Source: Schistocerca nitens (lineage: Eukaryota; Arthropoda; Insecta; Orthoptera; Acrididae). From it: a stretch of 64,000 bases of DNA. The notes below the pieces were generated by a model. The model saw nothing but the letters and a program-made list of their open reading frames with translations, was not told where the DNA came from and did not search any database. The DNA is taken from contig NC_064616.1 in assembly GCF_023898315.1 (NCBI RefSeq), positions 531,111,102 to 531,175,101 of the forward strand, written 5' to 3'. The position numbers and the translations under genes are program-made. Shown one piece after another: positions 49,986 through 61,107 of the stretch; position 1 is the first letter of the stretch; the number at the start of each line of letters is the position of its first letter.

Positions 49986-50521
49986 GATTTTCACTCTGCA
50001 GCGGAATGTGTGCTGATATGAAACTTCCTGGCAGATTAAAACTGTGTGACGGACCGAGACTCGAACTCTGGACCTTTGCCTTTCGCGGGCAAGTGCTCTA
50101 CCATCTGAGCTATGCAAGCACGACTAACGCCCCGTCCTCACAGCTTTATTTCTGCCAGTACCTCGTACCCTACCTTCCAAACTTTACAGAAGCTCTCCTG
50201 CGAACCTTTCTGGACTAGCATTCCTGAAAGAAAGGATATTGCGGAGACATGGCTTAGCCACAGCCTGGGGGATGTTTCCAGAATGAGATTTTCACTCTGC
50301 AGCGCACACTCCGCAGGCGTGCTAGTCCTGCAAGGTTCACAAGAGAGCTTCTGTAAAGTTTGGAAGGTAGGATACGAGGTACTGGCAGAAGTAAAGGTGT
50401 GAGGACGGGGCGAGAGTCGTGCTTGGGTAGCTCAGATGGTAGAGCACTTGCCCGCGAAAGGCAAAGGTCCAGTGTTAGTCTCGGTCCGGCACACAGTTTT
50501 ACTCTGCCAGGAAGTTTCAAA
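49981..50521. mobile_element. Inverted dimer of a tRNA-like repeat, with 10-bp target duplication
   Basis: Two copies of one unit in head-to-head inverted orientation: left arm on the - strand (49981-50280) and right arm on the + strand (50281-50521). Each arm contains a tRNA-like block with A box TAGCTCAGATGGTAGAGCA (50432 on +) and B box GTTCGAGTCTC (left arm; altered in the right). The direct duplication ATGGATATAG (49971-49980 and 50522-50531) is perfect. So the dimer inserted as one piece into the LINE ORF1 end. Confidence 0.9.
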
Positions 50522-50962
50522 ATGGATATAGACTGCTCTGGCAAAAAGTCAGTGACAGCAGGTGACCCTGAGGCATAAACTGCCTCATTGAATGTTCCAT
50601 GCCTTCCCAGTCTCTCAATGACGTCATCCTTCAGTGGAACTGCAGTGGTTTTTTCCACCACCTGCTGAGCTATGGCAACTGTTAAGCTTACACCTGCTTT
50701 CTGCATTGCCCTCCAGGAAACCTGGTTCCCGGCAATGCGGACCCCTGCCCTCCATGGCTATAAGGGATACTACAGGAACCATAGCGACTGTGAGTGAGTG
50801 TCAAGTGGAGTTTGTGTTTATGTCCTAAACTCAGTCTGTAGTGAAACTATGCCCCGTCAAACCTCTCTTAAAGCTGTGGCTGTCAGAATAAGGACGACCA
50901 AGGAAATAACCATCTGCAATGTATATCTGCCTCCAGATGGTGCAGTACCCCTGAATGTATTA

Positions 50963-52089
50963 CTCGAATCTAAGCAGCACCTGAAAAATGAGACTCAAAA
51001 TTCAAGGGGAGAGAAAAGTTTTACACCACCCCTTCAAATCTAAACAAAATTGGTCCATTGTAACATGAGACACAATTTAGGTTGAATGGATGAAGGTACA
51101 GCTACAGTAGTTTGGTTCTAGTTGTAAGTTTAACGTATAAGCTTTACCAAGTAGCCACTGCTGTGCGTCAGGCACTCAGTCCATATTTATACGTACCCTT
51201 CCTTTTTCACATTTTGTCTGGTTTGGATCGATTGCTTATTTTGCTTTAATCTTTTAAGGGTCGTTCTCTTTGTTATAGGTGTTTACGTCACTCTAAGCTG
51301 AAAATGCATTATTGTACTGTGTCATGCATTGTTTGTCGCATTCTGATAATGAGTGATTACGACCTATCGCCGCTCAAGGCATGGCTTGCTTTTCTGCACA
51401 CTACTGCCACTTACAATAAAAAGAAGAGAGGAATTGTCTCATAAGTGAAACAGTGACAAGAGACTGTTATTTGTTGTTACTTACATTGCTGCTTTCTTTG
51501 ATAATGATCAACAAGAACCAAATAATAGACTGTGTATGATAGATGTTCTGAACGAGAGTTTAGCGAAAATTTTTCTCCGTTTGAAAATCCTTGCAGACGC
51601 CTCTTTAGTACATAACATTCTGCACAGAAATTAGTCATCTTAGATTTAAAAATCTAATCAGTTGCCGTGCTTCATTTCTGACTGTATTTCTATTCAGCAT
51701 AAGAATAATACAAATATAAAAATGACATGATACGTATATTCTTCCACGCTTACTGTAGTCTCACTCTAGTTTCGTAGTTTATTGGGCAGACAGGATTTAA
51801 ATGAGATAGCAGCAAACACGAAAGAATACATAGCGTAATGTTTACCTTCTTCTACCTTTTCTTTTAATTTATTTACTGGCGCAGGGGTTTTGGCGCCAGT
51901 ATTTATCTTAGTCTGCACAAGCATGCCTGTGTAGCGCTACATGTATTCGACGGCAGAAGTTAGTTGTGGCTGCACCTACCAATATTTTTCAGAACTTCCG
52001 TTTACTCTGCACTCGATTCTAAACCGCAGGTGGTTTTTTGGATTACAAAAAGTGGAAAACAAGTGCGGCTTAGATTCGAGTAAATACAG
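50963..52089. mobile_element. Non-autonomous terminal-inverted-repeat element
   Basis: A 13-bp perfect inverted pair CTCGAATCTAAGC (50963-50975) and GCTTAGATTCGAG (52068-52080), with TA on both outer sides (50961-50962 and 52090-52091). The LINE endonuclease frame resumes directly afterwards (GCTGCACTGATTGATCAG). A subterminal inverted copy, CTCGATTCTAAACCGC at 52012-52027, faces the right end and could form a hairpin. About 1.13 kb, no transposase frame. Confidence 0.8.
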
Positions 52090-52559
52090 TAGCTGCACTG
52101 ATTGATCAGCTCCCTTAACCTTTCCCACTTTTGGGAGATTTTAAGGCCCATAACACCTTGTGGCTTACTGGCCGAGACAGAGATGTTGAAACTTTACTGT
52201 CGCTGTTCAACCTCTGCCTCTTAAATACTGGAGCTGCCACACATTTCAGTCTGGCTCAGGGTAGTTACTTGGCCATTGGGAGAGATATGTTTCGACCATT
52301 GGATGTCATATGTCACCTTCCCAAGTCTGAGCAAAGATGAAAAGTGTTTCCAGGTACCAGACCCCAACAGGTGTTCCCGGTGTTAACATAAATGGCTTGT
52401 TATCTACCGACGCAAATGCAATTGCCAAGCACTTTACTGAGCACTATGCTCGAGCCTCTGTATCGGAGAATTACCCCCCATCCTTTCGCACTCTCAAACC
52501 CGCTGGAAGGTAAGGTCCTCTTATTTACTACACACCACAGTGAATCCTATAACGCACCA

Positions 52560-53220
52560 TTTACAGAGTGAGGGCTCCTCAGTGCTCTTGCACATTGCCC
52601 CAACACAGCTCCTGGACAAGATCGGATCCACAGTCAGATGATTAAACATCTCTCATCTGCACACAAGCGACATTTCCTCGTCATATTCAACCGGATCTGG
52701 TGCGATGCCATCTTTCCATCGCAATGGCAGAGCACCATCATTCCAGTGCTCAAACCCGGTAAAAACCCACTTGATGTGGATAACTGTCGGCCCATCAGCC
52801 TCACGAATGTTCTTTGTAAGCTGCTGGAACATATGGTGTGTTGGCGGTTGGGTCAGGTCCTGGAGTCACGTGGCCTGCTGACTCCATGCCAGGATGGCTT
52901 CCGCCAGGGTTGCTCTACTATTGATAAGCTTGTGTCCGTAGAGTCTGCCATCTGAGTTGGTGCCTCCCATAGTTCCCCCATATCCAGGAGAATGGGGTCC
53001 TGCAGGGCTCTGTATTGAGTGTGTGTCTACTTTTAGTGGCCATTAATGGTCTAGCAGCAGCTGTAGGTCCGTCCATCTCACCTCCATATGCAGACGACTT
53101 CCGCATTTCATACTGCTCCACTAGTACTGGTGTTGCTGAGTGGTGCCTACAGGGAGCCATACGCAAGGTGCAGTCACGGGTTCTAGCCCACAGTTTCCAG
53201 TTTTCAGCTGTAAAGTAGTG
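52560..53220 (+). pseudogene. I-like LINE reverse transcriptase segment
   Basis: NKPG-type fingers motifs: VLKPGKNPLDVDN, RPISLTNVLCKLLEHMV and PCQDGFRQGCSTIDKLV (52638-52955). An abrupt join follows where the first palm aspartate motif should be, then NGVPQGSVLSV-like DNA. PYADDFRISYCS is in the next open piece (53015-53218). Loss of the first palm motif and the frame shift make it inactive. Confidence 0.8.
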
Positions 53221-53969
53221 TGTTATGCACTTCTGTTGGTGTTGTACCGTTCATCCAGAACCAGAACTTTACCTTAATGATGATCCACTCACTGTAGTGG
53301 GGACATATCGATTCTTAGGACTGGTTTTTGTTGACCGATTGACTTCGCTTCCTCATCTTGGCTTTAGCGGAAGTGTTGGCATCACCTCGATACCCTCCGC
53401 TGCCTGAGCAACACTAACTGGGGTGCAGATCGCTCAATGCTGCTGAAGCTCTACAGAGCCTTTGTTCAATCCCGCCTTGATTATGGCATTCTGGTTTATG
53501 GTTCGGCGGCACCCTTAGCGTTGTGTTTACTCGATCCAGTGCACCACTGTGGCGTTCGCCTAGCGACAGGAGCTTTTAGGTCGAGTCTGGTGACCAGTGT
53601 CCTTGTTGAAGACGGATTGCGTGCATTGCAAGTTGGGCATGCACAACTGCTGGCCAGTTACATAGCACACGTCGTAGTTCTCCTGCACATCTGAATCACT
53701 GACTCCTTTTCACACCCATGGCGGTTCATGTCCCACATCGGTGTCCCAGGTAAGGGCTTCCAATTGCAGTTCATGTGTGATCCCTTCTTTCTGAACTGGA
53801 GTCCTTGCCTTTACCACCTATACTTGAGATCCATTGACACACACCTCCGAGGTGTACGCTAAAGCCACAGCTTTGCCTGGACCTTTCACATGGCCCTAAG
53901 GACTCGGTTAACCCCACTGCTCTCCGCTGCCACTTCCTCTCGATTCTTGACAAGTACTGAGGCCACAAA

Positions 53970-54260
53970 GTGGATTACACCAATGGCTTGATGGTTGATG
54001 CTCATGTCGGCTTTGCGTATGTCCATGGAGGACATATTGAACAGCATTCCTTGCCTGATGGCTGCAGTGTTTTCACTGCTGAGCTGGTGGCTATATCTCA
54101 TGCTCTTGAGCACATCCGTTCATGCCCTGGGGAGGCATTTCTTCTGTGTACTGACTCCTTGAGCAGCCTACAAGCTCTAGACCAGTGCTACCCTTGTCAT
54201 CCTTAGATAGCGACCATCCAGGAGTCCATCTATGCCCTCGAAAGGTCCGGCCATTGAGTG
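53970..54260 (+). pseudogene. LINE RNase H domain
   Basis: VFTAELVAISHALEHI (carboxylate-bearing helix) and LLCTDSLSSLQALDQC (second conserved aspartate) are intact to the eye. The first strand (DYTNGLMVD) carries N where DGS is usual. A stop (TAG at 54205) truncates the frame. Confidence 0.75.
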
Positions 54261-54940
54261 GTATTTGTTTGGATCCCGGGTCATGTCGGAATCACAGGTA
54301 ATGAACTTGCCATGAAGCTATGCGGAAACCACTTACGGAGATTGGCTTCAGTTATAGGGCCTCTCGCAGGAACTCTGTGGTTCTCTGCCAGATCCACGTC
54401 ACTTGGGTGACACACGGCTATCTCCTGCGCCGTGATGACCCACCTTAGTGTCGGTGCGCTACCCGGCTGACAGTGGCCCATATCTTGGTGAGCTGTCCTC
54501 CTTTGGCTGCCCTGCCACGGACTCTTCATTTACCATTCTCTTTGCCATTAATTTTAACTGACAACGCATCATCAGCTAATTTAGTTTTAAGTTTTATACG
54601 CGACGCTGGGTTCTATCATTCTATATAAGTTTTAGCGCATGTCCTTCGACCCTTTGTGTTCTTCACACTAATGCTTGTAGGGTGGATGTTTTAATGTGTC
54701 GCAGAGTGGCTGGCTTTTCCTTTTTATTCTTGTGGTCAGCCAGCCATGGTCATCAGCTCTCTTGTTTTTACCCCTTCTACCTGTTTCTTGCTTCTCTCTA
54801 TGGGTTTCTTTTCCTGTTTTTGTCCATAGTGGTGTTGGTTGTCCTTCTGTCATTCTTCTGGTTCTTCCTTTTTCTTGTTATTGTGCTGTACATCTCCTTT
54901 CTTTTCTTCTTTCCATCGTGTAATATTGTACTGGGAAGAA

Positions 54941-54968
54941 GGGACTGATGACCTCGCAGTTTGGTCCC
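54941..54968 (+). repeat. 3' hairpin of the I-like LINE
   Basis: GGGACT at 54941 pairs with GGTCCC at 54963, with a 16-base loop. The loop core (GATGACCTC, then GCAGTT) is shared with the SINE tails. It sits about 50 bases before the LINE end. Confidence 0.7.
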
Positions 54969-55019
54969 TCCCTCCCCCTCCCTCCCCCCCTCCCTCCATT
55001 CCTCCATTTTAAACCAACC

Positions 55020-56277
55020 CCTCCCCCCTCTAGTCCTTCATTCATCTAGGAACATTCACACAGTGCTTAATCTACTCACAGGTGCTCAAAGTGCTGAAAA
55101 CCCTTACAAATAAGTTAATCTGTAATTACAGATTTTCAAAGAAATTTGTGCAGCAAGCAGTGCAACTACACGTCTTAAAGTTCACGTCTACTATTGGTGT
55201 TCTGTAGGAACTAGAATTTTAGTTGTTGAAGGCCAAGCTACTCAAAATTGAGAAACCATTACTCTGCAAACTAATACTTATGTTCTATGTACAATATTTT
55301 TGATATATGTGGTGTTGGTCCAACAGAGAATAGTTTGCCATTATTTGCAGATACCAGTATACATTCTTAGTTTCATAGAGGGTGCATTCGTAAACCACCA
55401 GAATCTCTCTGTTACCTGCCCATACCAAACTCAGCCAAACTCAGAAGTTTCTTAACATGGTGATACGACAAAAGTGGGTATGTATCTGTACTCCAAGATA
55501 CAAGAAACTGTAATGATTTTAGATATGAACACTAAGATCTGCGGTTCGTATACAGTGGGGTGAGGCTTGGACACACAGCTCAGCAAGTAAATTATAAACA
55601 ATGGTAAGAATCCCTTCTACTGTTCTAAACATGATTCTCACATGACACCCATTAAAACAACAAATAATAAAATTGGTTGCGAAGAACTTGGTGGAAAAAT
55701 TAGTCCACTGTGCTGCTAACTAACAGTTCTCACCATCCCACATTTCTCTTGTTGAATACATGTGCTGCTTCACATTCATAAAGTTCACCTAAATACCTCA
55801 AAAACCTACAAAAATGCTTTGCTATTCACATTGACAATGTGTCACCTCACTTCATACTCATTTCTTAAATTTAAACATTTCCTTTGGTCAGGGTTTACAT
55901 AAATAATTCTTACAATTAAACATAAAACTTATGGGAGGGTTCATGCCTCTACTGGCCCAACACTTGTTGTAGTGACTTGGGTCTGAGGCTCCAGTAAAAT
56001 TTGCTTGGTGACATACCAAGTCGCTCACAGTAATGATTTCAATATAGGCTTCATATGGCAGTCCCAAGAATAATTAAAGCCAGGCAGTGTTACGGTTAAC
56101 CTGTATCCTTGATACTGGCAGTCATTAATATGGACAGTAGTGGTATCCATACTGGTCTGCCCTTTTGGTGAGGAATGATTGTGTCAGTTGATTGCAGGAG
56201 ATGGTCATCAATAAGGTTCAGTGGCATCGATCAACTGTCATGAGAATGTACCTCCAAGGGCAGTTCAGATAACTATG
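55020..56277. other. No recognised feature
   Basis: AT-rich spacer. No gene or element ends seen. Confidence 0.4.
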
Positions 56278-56830
56278 GGGTGTCCATGATTAAAGTTCCA
56301 GTTTCAAAATGCTGTAGAAAGAGAACCACTGCTCAGAATGACATCAAATTTGAACAGCATATTATTAGTGTCACGGAACGAGAAGATTTAACAAAAATCT
56401 TACAATATATGCCACTGTAAGGCATCTTAATCTAAATTGGGTTAGCCACAAATGACAAATGAATTGGAATATGATGGTGATGAGTTGCACATTACACCAT
56501 CCATACTGTTCACTATGCATGACTGCACAACTTCAGTAGTTAACAGTTGTGGAATTGTTAGTTAGTCAACACATCCACCCTGCAAAGTTCGTACCACAGT
56601 GGATGGTGAAAATCAGTATTTTTGTTCTGGAGCCAAATATCACACAAAAAGCAAAACATCAGTTTCTAACTGTTGTGAGACTGACACAAGACATGTTCAA
56701 TATGCTGTCCACCATTTTCTGCCACAAGTTAAAATTGAGAAACAGCATGTTCAACAACAGATCGTAGTGTCTTGGGGTCATGTTCAGAATGCATTGCGCA
56801 GTGTGTGCCTTCAGTTCAGCTGTGCCTGAA
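56278..56830 (-). mobile_element. Probable mariner-family remnant
   Basis: A possible terminal repeat GGGTGTCCATGATTAAAG at 56278. On the - strand, near 56700-56820, KTLRSVVEHAVSQF and LVAENGGQHIEHV recall the extreme C-terminus of DD41D-type transposases (compare DACILANGGHFEHFL at 62486). Much eroded. The family is uncertain. Confidence 0.4.
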
Positions 56831-58569
56831 CACAGCATCCTTTCAGGGGGAGGAGGGGTTGGACAAGGTGTGTTGCCAGCTTGAAATTGCAGAAGAGTAC
56901 TGGCTCTTGGGTTTTACTGTAGAGTGTTGGTTGTAAAAGGACACTAGATTTCAGTGACATCTGAGTAATACATGAGCAATAACTTCTGGTAGTTGTGAAG
57001 ACCCATAATTGGCATACATAATCTGAAACTCTTATTGGACAGAGCTAGTTTTTCAGTGTTGTTGGCTGTTGTGAAAGAAAATTAAGTGTGAAGCTAATGT
57101 CTGAAGCGCAACTTTTGGTTGGTGCTAGGCTTAGACCAAGATAAATTACTGAGTTACAAGTTTGGATGTAGAGGATGTAACAGGTAGACAGTGATGTTTT
57201 GTTAAGGCACAGTGAATACATGAGGTGTGAAGGTTTGTTCTCATGCCATAAACTGGAAACAGTGGCAGATGTATTCACAACAGTGAAACACAAGTCAGAT
57301 TAATTCATTACAAAAAGAGTTGACAGTCAAGGTGCAGTATTTTTAGCAACAAGGTGGCAGAACTGGTCATTTGTGCGATTACACATAAAAGGAGTTCATC
57401 CCCAATGGTGACACAAGGATTGCTTATCAGTGCAGTGGTACTTGGAGGACACAGGGACAGCAGGCAGTATGAAGAGCAAGACAGTTCTCTGCATAAGAAC
57501 ATTGCAGTGAGCTAGCAGGTGAGTTCACAATGGTATGATCTCTGCTAGTATAGGGGCACATAAGGCACCCATGGATGGGTTGAAAGCACATTAATGTATC
57601 AAAACAACAAATAATGAAATATTACACACTACGTATAAGGCCATAAATATAGCAAATGATGATCACAGACAATATAGCAAGTGCCACACTCAATAAAACA
57701 GTCATTACATCACATAGGCATCAGATTGGGATTGTATAGAGATATCCTCAACAAATCAACTGTGGCTTAGTGACCTACACCACCATGTTAAAAAAAAAAA
57801 AGAAGAAGAAAAAAAAAGTAATCCTTTCTAATGTAATGCCTATTAATAAGAGGTAAAAGTGACTCTTCCATTCAGGTGATAAGCCAAGAGCCTAACTTCA
57901 TAATTATAACGATTCTGTCACGGTGATAAAGCTGTTCAGCTAGGGGACTTACTCTCAGTTCAGCTTCTATACTAAAAAGGACTTGCAAAACTAGCCTATT
58001 TGGGGGTTTGATTAGAGTAATAGAAACTGCGTCATTTCATGATTTGTGGTATGGAATACCATCATTAGCTGTCTTATTGCTGATAATGTTAGGTTGGCAT
58101 GGCCATTTGTTCTAGTAATTGGATGAAGCACCTAATGCTAGCGTGTCGTTACAAGCCCCTTCTGTGTTTTGTGCATACATTATGTGGGACTTAAAACTCA
58201 AGTGATAAGCCAGTGTCTCCATTCTCCAGGATATCTGTGCAACGACCTAAAAAGCATTAAAAGCCGACAAAAAACCACCCAGTCTTATTTCCTTATTAAC
58301 AATTACATTTACCTCCTTAGCCCGATATTCAAATATTGTGCTGTCTCCGACCACAGAGACCTGAAAAATCTCGGTTCGAGTCCCCACCCCCATCTCACTC
58401 CAGCACGTAGACACTTGTGTACCCAAGAAGCGCAACCTCAAGTCCAACGTTACCTCCAGTCTGTTTGTGAAAATCAGGCTTCAATACTTGCCTGAGTACT
58501 TTAACTACATTGAGCAACACAATTAAAGAACCACATTTTTGAAAGCCTATAACTTGCTCCCATTGTGAC
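56831..58569. other. No recognised gene; short purine-rich run
   Basis: Contains an A/G-rich run at 57788-57818. No coding region seen. Confidence 0.4.
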
Positions 58570-58959
58570 ATACAAGTTTGAAGTTTGCTTCAAAGATGCT
58601 CACAATCTTCGTCAGTACTAGGGCAAAAGCGTGGTGCCCTGTGACCTCCTCTTGGGCTTGGGCTTCAAACAGCAAAGTGTCGACGCGCGCAAAAAAAGAT
58701 TATATATTATGCGAAGTTGAAGCCAAATGCTACCCGATGTCGTATCACACGATGAGAAGGTCGTCAGCCCCCCCCCCTCCTCCTCCTCCCCCAGGAGTCC
58801 ACTACACGCAGCAAGCGGCTACACGGGTAGCAGGGGTTGTGTGGCGTGGACTGCGCGGTTTTTTTTTAGGTTAGATGGCCTCGGGCAAGTACAGAAAGGG
58901 CAGCAGCCTCAAAGGGTACGGGGCAAAGTCAGGACATGCGGGGGCCAAGCAGCAATCGG

Positions 58960-59516
58960 TATTGTAATTGTAAACTGTCGAAGCTGCATTGGTAAAGTAC
59001 CGGAACTTCAAGCGCTGATAGAAAGCACCGAAGCTGAAATCGTTATAGGTAGTAGGTACAGAAAGCTGGCTGAAGCCAGAGATAAATTCTGCCGAAATTT
59101 TTACAAAGGCACAGATGGTGTTTAGAAAGGATAGATTGCATGCAACCGGTGGTGGCGTGTTTGTCGCTGTTAGTAGTAGTTTATCCTGTAGTGAAGTAGA
59201 AGTGGATAGTTCCTGTGAATTATGGGTGGAGGTTACACTCAACAACCGAACTAGGTTAATAATTGGCTCCTTTTACCGACCTCCCGACTCAGCAGCATTA
59301 GTGGCAGAACAACTGAGAGAAAATCTGGAATACATTTCACATAAATTTTCTCAGCATGTTATAGTCTTAGGTAGAGATTCCAATTTACCAGATATAGATT
59401 GGGACACTCAGATGTTTAGGACGGGTGGTAGGGACAGAGCATCGAGTGACATTATACTGAGTGCACTATCCGAAAATTACCTCGAGCAATTAAACAGAGA
59501 ACCGACTTGGAGATAA
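58960..59516 (+). pseudogene. CR1-like LINE endonuclease
   Basis: IVIVNCRSCIGKVPELQALI, then (after a frame break near 59100) GGGVFVAVSSSLSC, SFYRPPD and VLGRDSNLPDIDW, where GDFN is usual. The G-D-F change removes a residue normally conserved in this fold. The segment stops at 59514. Confidence 0.75.
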
Positions 59517-59960
59517 CATCTTGGACCTACTGATAACAAACAGACCCGAACTTTTTGACTCTGCAAGTGCAGAACAGGGTATCAGTGATCATAAGGCCGT
59601 TGCAGCATCCCTGAATATTGAAGTTAATAAGAATATAAGAAAAGGTAGGAAGGTTTATCTGTTTAGCAAGAGTAATAGAAGGCAGATTTCAGACTACCTA
59701 ACAAATCAAAACGAAAATTTCTTTTCCGACACTGACAATGTTGAGTGTTTATGGAAAAAGTTCAAGGCAATCGTAAAATGCATTTTAGACAGGTACGTGC
59801 CGAGTAAAACTGTGAGGGACGGAAAAACCCACTGTGGTTCAACAACAAAGTTAGGAAACCACTGCGAAAGCAAAGAGAGCTTCACTCCAAGTGTAAACGC
59901 AGCCAAAAGCTCTCAGACAAACAGAAGCTAAACGATGTCAAAGTTAGCGTAAGGAGGGCT

Positions 59961-61107
59961 ATGCGTGAAGTGTTCAGTGAATTCGAAAGTAAAATTCTAT
60001 GTACCGACTTGACAGAAAATCCTAGGAAGTTCTGGTCTTACGTTAAATCAGTAAGTGGCTCGAAGCAGCATATCCAGACACTCCGGGATGATGATGGCAC
60101 TGAAACAGAGGATGACACGCGTAAAGCTGAAATACTAAACACCTTTTTCCAAAGCTGTTTCACAGAGGAAGACCGCACTGCAGTTCCTTCTCTAAATCCT
60201 CGCACAAACGAAAAAATGGCTGACATCGAAATAAATGTCCAAGGAATAGAAAAGCAACTGGAATCACTCAACAGAGGAAAGTCCACTGGACCTGACGGGA
60301 TACCAATTCGATTCTACACAGAGTACGCGAAAGAGCTTGCCCCCCTCCTAACAGCCGTCTACCGCAAGTCTCTAGAGGAACGGAAGATTCCAAATGATTG
60401 GAAAGGAGCATAGGTAGTCCCAGTCTTCAAGAAGGGTTGTCGAGCAGATGCGCAAAACTATAGACCTATATCTCTGACGTCTATCTGTTGTATAATTTTA
60501 GAACATGTTTTTTGCTCGCGTATCATGTCGTTTTTGGAAACCCAGAATCTACTCTATAGGAATCAACATGGATTCCGGAAACAGCGATCGTGTGAGACCC
60601 AACTCGCTTTATTTGTTCATGAGACCCAGAAAATATTAGATACAGGCTCCCAGGTAGATGCTATTTTCCTTGACTTCCGGAAGGAGTTCGATACAGTTCC
60701 GCACTGTCGCCTGATAAACAAAGTAAGAGCCTACGGAATATCAGACCAGCTGTGTGGCTGGATTGAAGAGTTTTTAGCAAACAGAACACAGCATGTTGTT
60801 ATCAATGGAAAGACGTCTACAGACGTTAAAGTAACCTCTGGCGTGCCACAGGGGAGTGTTATGGGACCATTGCTTTTCACAATATATATAAATGACCTAG
60901 TAGATAGTGTCGGAAGTTCCATGCGGCTTTTCGCGGATGATGCTGTAGTATACAGAGAAGTTGCAGCATTAGAAAATTGTAGCGAAATGCAGGAAGATAT
61001 GCAGCGGATAGGCACTTGGTGCAGGGAGTGGCAACTGACCCTTAACAGAGACAAATGTAATGTATTGCGAATACATAGAAAGAAGGATCCTTTATTGTAT
61101 GATTATA
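59961..61107 (+). pseudogene. CR1-like LINE reverse transcriptase, interrupted
   Basis: NPRKFWSYVKSVSGSKQ, LNRGKSTGPDGIPIRF, a stop at 60411-60413, then RPISLTSICC and NQHGFRKQRSCETQLA. The palm motifs FLDFRKEFDTVPH (F..AFD altered to EFD), GVPQGSVMGPLLFTIYIND and MRLFADDAVVY are present, so all three catalytic aspartates survive. The frame ends at the transposon border. Confidence 0.8.

Larger units (their letters stand above)
47985..55019 (+). mobile_element. I-like LINE, broken and carrying two insertions
   Basis: Long non-LTR element. Order: GC-rich leader (about 48000-48700), ORF1 with zinc knuckles (49172-49387) and a basic, proline-rich tail (49527-49970), endonuclease scraps (50580-50960, then 52100-52280), reverse transcriptase (52560-53470), RNase H (53970-54260) and a pyrimidine-rich 3' end with a hairpin. 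Insertions at 49981-50521 and 50963-52089 split it. Against the family as I remember it, about 0.4 kb is missing near 52280 and about 0.2 kb near 52950. The RNase H domain after the reverse transcriptase is why I place it in the I/R1/LOA group. Confidence 0.85.

Noticed and set aside
50420-50500. Functional tRNA gene
   Set aside because: Lies inside the inverted-dimer repeat, lacks the conserved U33 in the loop and has an altered B box in the right arm. It is tRNA-like repeat sequence.
58330-58400. tRNA-like block with GGTTCGAGTCCCC
   Set aside because: Only a B-box match. No convincing A box, acceptor stem or duplication.
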